From NCBI GenBank assembly GCA_034111085.1, contig JAWUXZ010000045.1, positions 1 to 27,055 of the forward strand: 27,055 bases of DNA, given 5' to 3'. The translations under genes and the position numbers were made by a program. Origin of the DNA: Dinoroseobacter sp034111085. GTDB lineage: Bacteria; Pseudomonadota; Alphaproteobacteria; Rhodobacterales; Rhodobacteraceae. This document shows, in pieces, positions 23,172 through 27,055 of the stretch. Under the pieces are notes generated by a model. That model saw only the letters and a list, made by a program, of their open reading frames with translations, was not told the origin of the DNA and did not search any database. The first letter of the stretch is position 1. Every line of letters starts with the position of its first letter.

Positions 23172-24017
23172 ATGAACGACCAAAGCGCACCATCACAGCC
23201 CTCCAAAGCTGTGCCGACCTTGCCGAATGCGACCACCGTGATGGAGGTTCAGCATTACACAGACCGCCTGTTCAGCTTCAAAGTTGAGCGCCCGTCTACG
23301 TTTAGGTTCCGCTCGGGCGAGTTCGTGATGATCGGCCTTATGGGCGATCCGGATCCGACAACAGGCAAGCAGAAACCTTTGCTGCGCGCCTATTCTATCG
23401 CCTCGCCCAGCTGGGAAGAGCATCTGGAATTCTACTCCATCAAGGTCCAAGACGGCCCGCTAACCTCGCGCTTGCAACATATCAAGCCCGGCGAGCAAAT
23501 CATCCTGCGCCCAAAGCCCGTCGGCACGCTGGTCCATGACGCGCTGATCCCCGGCAAGCGCATTTGGTTTTTCGCCACGGGCACCGGTTTCGCGCCGTTT
23601 GCCAGTCTGCTGCGCGAACCGCAAACCTACGCGGATTACGACGAGATCATTGTGACCCATACGTGCCGCGAACTGGGCGAGTTGACCTATGGGCGCGATC
23701 TGATTGCGGCGCTGAAGGATGACGAGTTGCTGAACGAGGTCATTGGCGAGGGCTTCTGGAAGAAGATCAAATACTATCCCACCACGACCCGTGAGCAGAG
23801 CCCAAAGATGGGTCGGATCACAGACCTGATGCGTTCGGGCGAGGTGTTTGATGATCTGGGCGTGCCGCCCCTGAACCCCGAGATGGACCGCGCGATGATT
23901 TGCGGCAACCTCGCGTTCAACCTCGAGCTGAAAGAGATGTTCGAAGGCTACGGGCTTGTTGAAGGGGCCAATTCCAACCCGCAGCATTACGTGGTGGAAA
24001 AAGCGTTCCTAGACTAA
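23172..24017 (+). CDS. fpr: ferredoxin--NADP+ reductase
   Basis: This 281-residue FAD enzyme moves electrons between NADPH and ferredoxin or flavodoxin. The FAD-binding RAYSIAS lies at 72-78, the NADP-binding GTGFAPFASL at 137-146, and the C-terminal QHYVVEKAFLD is typical of the bacterial Fpr group. The ATG at 23172 gives an N-terminal extension of about 20 polar residues before the FAD domain. It closes the sulfate-reduction operon and, in the absence of CysJ, is the best candidate for feeding electrons to the sulfite reductase through a ferredoxin encoded elsewhere. It could also serve the P450 upstream. A bidirectional terminator follows. Confidence 0.93.
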   Translation: MNDQSAPSQPSKAVPTLPNATTVMEVQHYTDRLFSFKVERPSTFRFRSGEFVMIGLMGDPDPTTGKQKPLLRAYSIASPSWEEHLEFYSIKVQDGPLTSRLQHIKPGEQIILRPKPVGTLVHDALIPGKRIWFFATGTGFAPFASLLREPQTYADYDEIIVTHTCRELGELTYGRDLIAALKDDELLNEVIGEGFWKKIKYYPTTTREQSPKMGRITDLMRSGEVFDDLGVPPLNPEMDRAMICGNLAFNLELKEMFEGYGLVEGANSNPQHYVVEKAFLD

Positions 24018-24042
24018 CGCCTGAGCGCTGAGCTGAAACGAA

Positions 24043-24071
24043 AAAGGGCCGCCTGATTAGGGCGGCCCTTT
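24043..24071. terminator. bidirectional terminator between fpr and the lipoprotein gene
   Basis: AAAGGGCCGCC (24043-24053) pairs with GGCGGCCCTTT (24061-24071) over 11 bases with a seven-base loop. It lies between the convergent fpr and lipoprotein genes and has A-runs and T-runs on both sides, so it probably serves both. Confidence 0.88.
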
Positions 24072-24091
24072 CGCATTATAGTGTGTGTGGC

Positions 24092-24775
24092 TTACAGGCC
24101 GAGTGCGGCGCGAACCTGACCTAGAACAGTGCCCAGAATGGCTGGGTTGTTCTGCGCGCCCTCAACTGCAGTGCGCAGCGTGGCTTTGGTCACGTCATTA
24201 AGGCTGGAGCCGTCGATCAAGGCGATGACTTGCTCGAGGTTGAAGCCATCGGTGCTGAGCGCGCCTGCTGCGTCGGTTGCCGCTTCAGTGGCACCTTCAA
24301 CGACGGTCTCGGCAGCTTCGGTTGCCTCTTCAACAACGTCGGTCGCTGCTTCGGTTGCCTCTTCGACGGCACCTTCAACGACCTCGGTGGTGTCTTCAAC
24401 AATTGCGGCAGCAGCGGCTTCGGCCTCGGCGGCAGCAGCAGCGGCGGCTTCTGCTACGGCAGCAGCTTCAGCAGCAGCGGCTTCTGCTGCGGCTGCAACT
24501 TCGGCGGCGGCAGCTTCAGCGGCGGCAGCGGCTTCTGCAGCGGCGGTCTCGGCGGCGGCTACGGCAGCAGCTTCAGCAGTGGCAGCGGCTTCTGCGGCGG
24601 CAGCGGCCTCAGCGGCAGCGGCAGCGGCTTCAACAGCGTCGGTGTCTACAGCTTCAGGCGCGGTAATCACGCTGGTTTCTGTTTCTGTGGCTTCTTCATC
24701 GTCATCACCCCAGCAACCTGCGACGGTCACGCTGAGAGCGGCTACGATAGCGATAGTGGATACGCGCATACGCAT
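24092..24775 (-). CDS. Ala-rich helical lipoprotein
   Basis: The start at 24775, with GGAGA seven bases before the ATG, gives 227 residues; earlier in-frame starts lack a ribosome-binding site. A short signal peptide ends in the lipobox VAGC, with Cys21 as the lipidation site, followed by an acidic stretch. About residues 47-124 are almost only Ala and Glu in EAAAA-type units, expected to form one long helix or coiled coil. Residues 125-170 are Thr/Glu/Val/Ala-rich repeats. The last 50 residues (DGFNLEQVIALIDGSSL, then TKATLRTAVEGA) look like a small folded domain. I infer a membrane-tethered envelope spacer protein; no enzymatic role is visible. The low-complexity DNA may vary in length between strains. 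Confidence 0.85.
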   Translation of the reverse strand: MRMRVSTIAIVAALSVTVAGCWGDDDEEATETETSVITAPEAVDTDAVEAAAAAAEAAAAAEAAATAEAAAVAAAETAAAEAAAAAEAAAAEVAAAAEAAAAEAAAVAEAAAAAAAEAEAAAAAIVEDTTEVVEGAVEEATEAATDVVEEATEAAETVVEGATEAATDAAGALSTDGFNLEQVIALIDGSSLNDVTKATLRTAVEGAQNNPAILGTVLGQVRAALGL

Positions 24776-24888
24776 GGGATATCTCCAAATTTGCTGCAGT
24801 GCGGAATTTCTGCGGCTCGATATGCGCGCCATAGGCAACAAACGCAAGGGTTGGAACCGTCTTCTGTTCCCCCTTAGCCAGTCTTCGC

Positions 24889-24917
24889 TTGAAGTCGCGC
24901 GCGCGGGTCTCTATTTT
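24889..24917 (+). promoter_or_regulatory. infC: putative sigma-70-type promoter of infC
   Basis: TTGAAG (24889-24894) and TATTTT (24912-24917) are separated by exactly 17 bases in the divergent region between the lipoprotein gene and infC. Transcription would start near 24924, leaving a leader of about 32 bases before the ATA start. Confidence 0.55.
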
Positions 24918-24955
24918 CAAAAGCGCTACGACAAACAATCAAAAGGACCTGTCCC

Positions 24956-25501
24956 ATAGCCCGCAGACCTCATAACGCGCCTCCGCAGCGCGACACCGGC
25001 CCCCGCGTCAATGATCGCATCCGCTCCAATGAAATCCGTCTTATTGGCGCGGAAGGTGAAAACGTCGGCGTTGTCACGCCCCGCGAAGGCATGCGCCTTG
25101 CCGAGGAAGCTGGCCTCGATCTGGTAGAAATCTCGCCGAACGCCGTGCCGCCCGTGGTCAAAATCATGGATTTCGGCAAGTTCAAATACGAGACGCAGAA
25201 GCGCGAGGCCGAGGCCCGCAAGAAGCAAAAGATCATCGAGATCAAAGAGGTAAAGTTTCGCCCGAACACCGATATCAATGACTACAGCGTAAAGATGCGC
25301 AATGTGTTCAGGTTCCTCGAGAGCGGCGACAAGGTAAAAATTACCCTGCGCTTCCGGGGCCGCGAGATGGCGCACCAGAACTTGGGCCGCGAATTGCTGG
25401 AACGGGTTGCTGAGGACACCAAAGAGATCGGCAAAGTGGAGAACTTCCCCAAGATGGAAGGTCGCCAGATGATCATGCTGATCGGACCTATGGCTAAATA
25501 A
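24956..25501 (+). CDS. infC: translation initiation factor IF-3 with ATA start codon
   Basis: IF-3 binds the 30S subunit, blocks early 50S joining and checks the start codon and initiator tRNA. The full protein of 181 residues begins at an ATA codon at 24956, eight bases after AAAAGGA. A start at the first ATG (25091) would remove the conserved N-terminal domain (RVNDRIRSNEIRLIGAEGENVGVVTPREG). The linker KREAEARKKQK and C-terminal domain (KEVKFRPNTDINDYSVKMRNVFRFL, then KITLRFRGREMAHQ) are typical. In Escherichia coli infC starts at AUU, which makes its translation self-limiting because IF-3 discriminates against such starts. The same feedback is inferred here. A 13-pair terminator follows the stop. 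Confidence 0.96.
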   Translation: MARRPHNAPPQRDTGPRVNDRIRSNEIRLIGAEGENVGVVTPREGMRLAEEAGLDLVEISPNAVPPVVKIMDFGKFKYETQKREAEARKKQKIIEIKEVKFRPNTDINDYSVKMRNVFRFLESGDKVKITLRFRGREMAHQNLGRELLERVAEDTKEIGKVENFPKMEGRQMIMLIGPMAK

Positions 25502-25812
25502 GCAACAGGTGGCACGGGTGCCGCTTGCAAAACGACCTTCAAAGCGCCTCCGGTCTCGGGGGCGCTTTTGCGTTGGCGTTGCTGGATGCCTCCGAACCCT
25601 GTAGATTGAATGCGCCCGAGGATCAGTGAATTTTAACTGATTTTTAAGGGTTTTTCGGATTCGGGGGGATCTGGGTGGCGCAATTGCGTAAGTCTGCGAA
25701 ACTTTGGGACCGGATAACCGGCTGGATCGGCGCACCTTTCGGACGCCCCTTGGAAACACACCGTTTCCATTTTCGCCGCCCGAATCAGGAGGTGATGCCG
25801 AGTATTGAGCCT
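25502..25812 (+). other. intergenic region between infC and the last gene
   Basis: After the infC terminator, this 311-base gap holds two inverted repeats. The first is ATCAGT/ACTGAT at 25622-25641, followed by TTTTTAA, which may be a second terminator or an operator. The second is TGGAAAC-N5-GTTTCCA at 25751-25769, a perfect seven-base palindrome that could be an operator. An AGGAGG stretch at 25787-25792 lies near the candidate start codons of the next gene. No gene, tRNA or mobile element is seen. Confidence 0.5.
25541..25569 (+). terminator. infC terminator
   Basis: Arms at 25541-25552 and 25557-25568 form about 12 pairs (AAAGCGCC with GGCGCTTT, one wobble, then CC/GG and G/C) with a four-base loop and a short T-run. 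It lies 40 bases after the infC stop. Confidence 0.8.
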
Positions 25813-27055
25813 ATGAACACCAAACGGTCCGGCCCCGTTAACGTGCCTGTGAAGGAGAGTATGTTGCCGCAAGACTGGACCCCAACCTCGCCTTGGACCG
25901 CTGATATGCCCAGCGACGACCCCACGGCACTGCTTTATCGCGCGCTGCACACCGATGCAGGTGCCGACGGCTTTTTTGACCGCATCGGTACGGACCATGC
26001 GGCGCAATTTACCGATGGCGCCGATGTTCTGCTGGTCGCGTTCGAGCAGACCGAGACATTGCTGCGGCCCTCACGCGCGGGCCAGCCGATTGCACGCGGC
26101 GTCCAGAATCGCACTGATATCGCGCAACTGACGCTGCTGGCCCAGCAGGAGACATGGTTTCGCGCGCCGGAGGTCTACGCCTTCTTTGACGACTTGATCG
26201 ATGACGGCTTTTTCGACGGCTTCGAGCGAGTTATTTTCTACGGGGCCGGCGCGCAAGGTTATGCGGCGGCGGCCTACTCGGTTGCGGCACCGCGCGCTGA
26301 GGTCGTGCTGATACAGCCCCAAGCCAGCCTGACCCCAGCCGCAACGGGTTGGGACGCGCGATTCCCTCAGATGCGGCGCGTCGATTTCACCTCGCGCTAC
26401 GGCTACGCGCCGCGCATGATGGAAACCGCTTCGCGCGGCTTTGTCATTGTCGACCCGAACGAGCGTGAAGATTTCATGCATGCCTGCCTGTTCGCCCGCG
26501 AGGCGGTGGAGGTAATTCGCCAACGCCATTTGGGCCCGGATGCAGAGCCACGCCTTGATGCAGCCGGCCTGATTGCGGCAATGCTGGATGTGGTTGTTGC
26601 GGGCGCGGCGACGGTGCCTGAGATCGTGCGCAGCCTGCGTCCGCGTCGCGGCACCTACGGCTACCTCAACCGGGTGCTGGCAATGACGGAGCGGTCCGAG
26701 AACGACTGGCACAAAGCCGTCGTCGCACGTGCCGCAATGGCTCAGAACGATCACCCGAGATTTGCAGCTGCCCTCGATACCGCCCAGGCCGCCCTGGCAG
26801 CAGATGGGCGCGTATTGCCAGCGCCAAACGGTCCTGGAACCGAGCTCAAAGCAAGTTCCGCGGCCTCAGCAGTTCTGGCTGTGGGCGGTGCGCTTGGCGG
26901 ATTGGCTGCGATGCAGCCCGAAGAGGATACTGGTACGGTTGAAGTCGCGCCGGAGGAGCTTGAAGTAGAAGACGCCATCGCGGAGGTCGCGGAGGTCGCG
27001 GAGGTCGCGGAGGTCGCGGAGGTCGCGGAGGTCGCGGAGGTCGCGGAGGTCGCGG
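25813..27055 (+). CDS. conserved Roseobacter-type protein with alpha/beta-fold core and Ala-Glu-Val repeat tail (partial)
   Basis: The frame is open to the window edge (414 codons from the ATG at 25813). Starts at 25795 and 25861 are also possible; 25861 has AAGGAG only three bases upstream. Residues about 40-330 match a Rhodobacterales family that I recall being annotated, probably wrongly, as phosphoadenosine phosphosulfate reductase; no CysH motif is visible. The stretch RVIFYGAGAQGYAAAAYSVAAP (139-160), followed by VVLIQPQASL and WDARFPQMRR, resembles the nucleophile-elbow region of alpha/beta hydrolases, but without the Ser. A small hydrophobic segment (about 349-367) precedes an acidic tail that enters the AEV repeat at about residue 390. 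Function unknown. Confidence 0.8.
   Translation, partial: MNTKRSGPVNVPVKESMLPQDWTPTSPWTADMPSDDPTALLYRALHTDAGADGFFDRIGTDHAAQFTDGADVLLVAFEQTETLLRPSRAGQPIARGVQNRTDIAQLTLLAQQETWFRAPEVYAFFDDLIDDGFFDGFERVIFYGAGAQGYAAAAYSVAAPRAEVVLIQPQASLTPAATGWDARFPQMRRVDFTSRYGYAPRMMETASRGFVIVDPNEREDFMHACLFAREAVEVIRQRHLGPDAEPRLDAAGLIAAMLDVVVAGAATVPEIVRSLRPRRGTYGYLNRVLAMTERSENDWHKAVVARAAMAQNDHPRFAAALDTAQAALAADGRVLPAPNGPGTELKASSAASAVLAVGGALGGLAAMQPEEDTGTVEVAPEELEVEDAIAEVAEVAEVAEVAEVAEVAEVAEVA
26980..27055 (+). repeat. nine-base tandem repeat encoding Ala-Glu-Val units
   Basis: GCGGAGGTC is repeated eight times without a mismatch, plus four bases, up to the window edge. Each unit is in frame and encodes Ala-Glu-Val. 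The repeat continues beyond the window, so the total number is unknown. Because the unit is a multiple of three, gain or loss of units changes tail length without shifting the frame. Confidence 0.95.

Noticed and set aside
24129..24959. Plus-strand Ala/Ser-rich and Gly/Ser-rich open frames opposite the lipoprotein gene
   Set aside because: They are antisense shadows of the Ala/Glu repeat, which lacks stops in several frames. Only the minus-strand frame has a signal peptide, lipobox and ribosome-binding site.

Overview
The window looks like a chromosomal segment of a marine-type alphaproteobacterium of the Rhodobacterales (Roseobacter group). This is inferred from GC-rich coding sequence, the protein families present (a DUF2849/DUF934 sulfite-reductase operon, a fused TAXI-TRAP permease, a Roseobacter-type protein often labelled PAPS reductase, an Ala-rich lipoprotein) and the protein sequences themselves. 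I see no transposase, phage gene, CRISPR array, rRNA or tRNA. Most of the segment is ordinary chromosome, with one accessory-looking block in the middle.

Layout. Positions 1-4333 are on the minus strand: the N-terminal half of Lon protease (cut by the window edge), tRNA-guanine transglycosylase, and two membrane-anchored acidic proteins, one with RTX calcium-binding repeats and one a degenerate relative. Positions 4490-9993 are on the plus strand: two Fe-S assembly proteins (SufT/MIP18 type and SufA), a TfoX N-domain protein translationally coupled to sufA, triosephosphate isomerase, and a DctB/DctD-like two-component pair. Positions 10040-12075 hold a divergent AraC regulator and short-chain dehydrogenase with a helically phased direct repeat between them.

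Positions 12076-17971 are the most interesting part. A 532-base gap contains a candidate structured RNA ending in a very strong terminator. It is followed by a TAXI-TRAP substrate-binding protein, a flavoprotein carrying the Glu/Tyr/Lys triad spacing of iodotyrosine deiodinase, and the fused TAXI-TRAP permease. A terminator and then a cytochrome P450 follow. The deiodinase-like enzyme lying between the receptor and the permease of one transporter suggests import and reductive dehalogenation of a halogenated tyrosine or phenol. This is an inference and not a demonstrated function.

Positions 17968-24017 hold an Lrp/AsnC regulator divergent from a tightly packed assimilatory sulfate-reduction operon: cysG, DUF2849, sulfite reductase, APS-type reductase, DUF934 and ferredoxin-NADP reductase. 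The operon makes siroheme, reduces APS to sulfite and sulfite to sulfide, and brings its own electron-supply flavoprotein. Positions 24092-27055 hold an Ala-rich lipoprotein (minus strand), infC beginning at a rare ATA codon, and a partial gene that runs off the right edge inside a nine-base tandem repeat encoding Ala-Glu-Val units.
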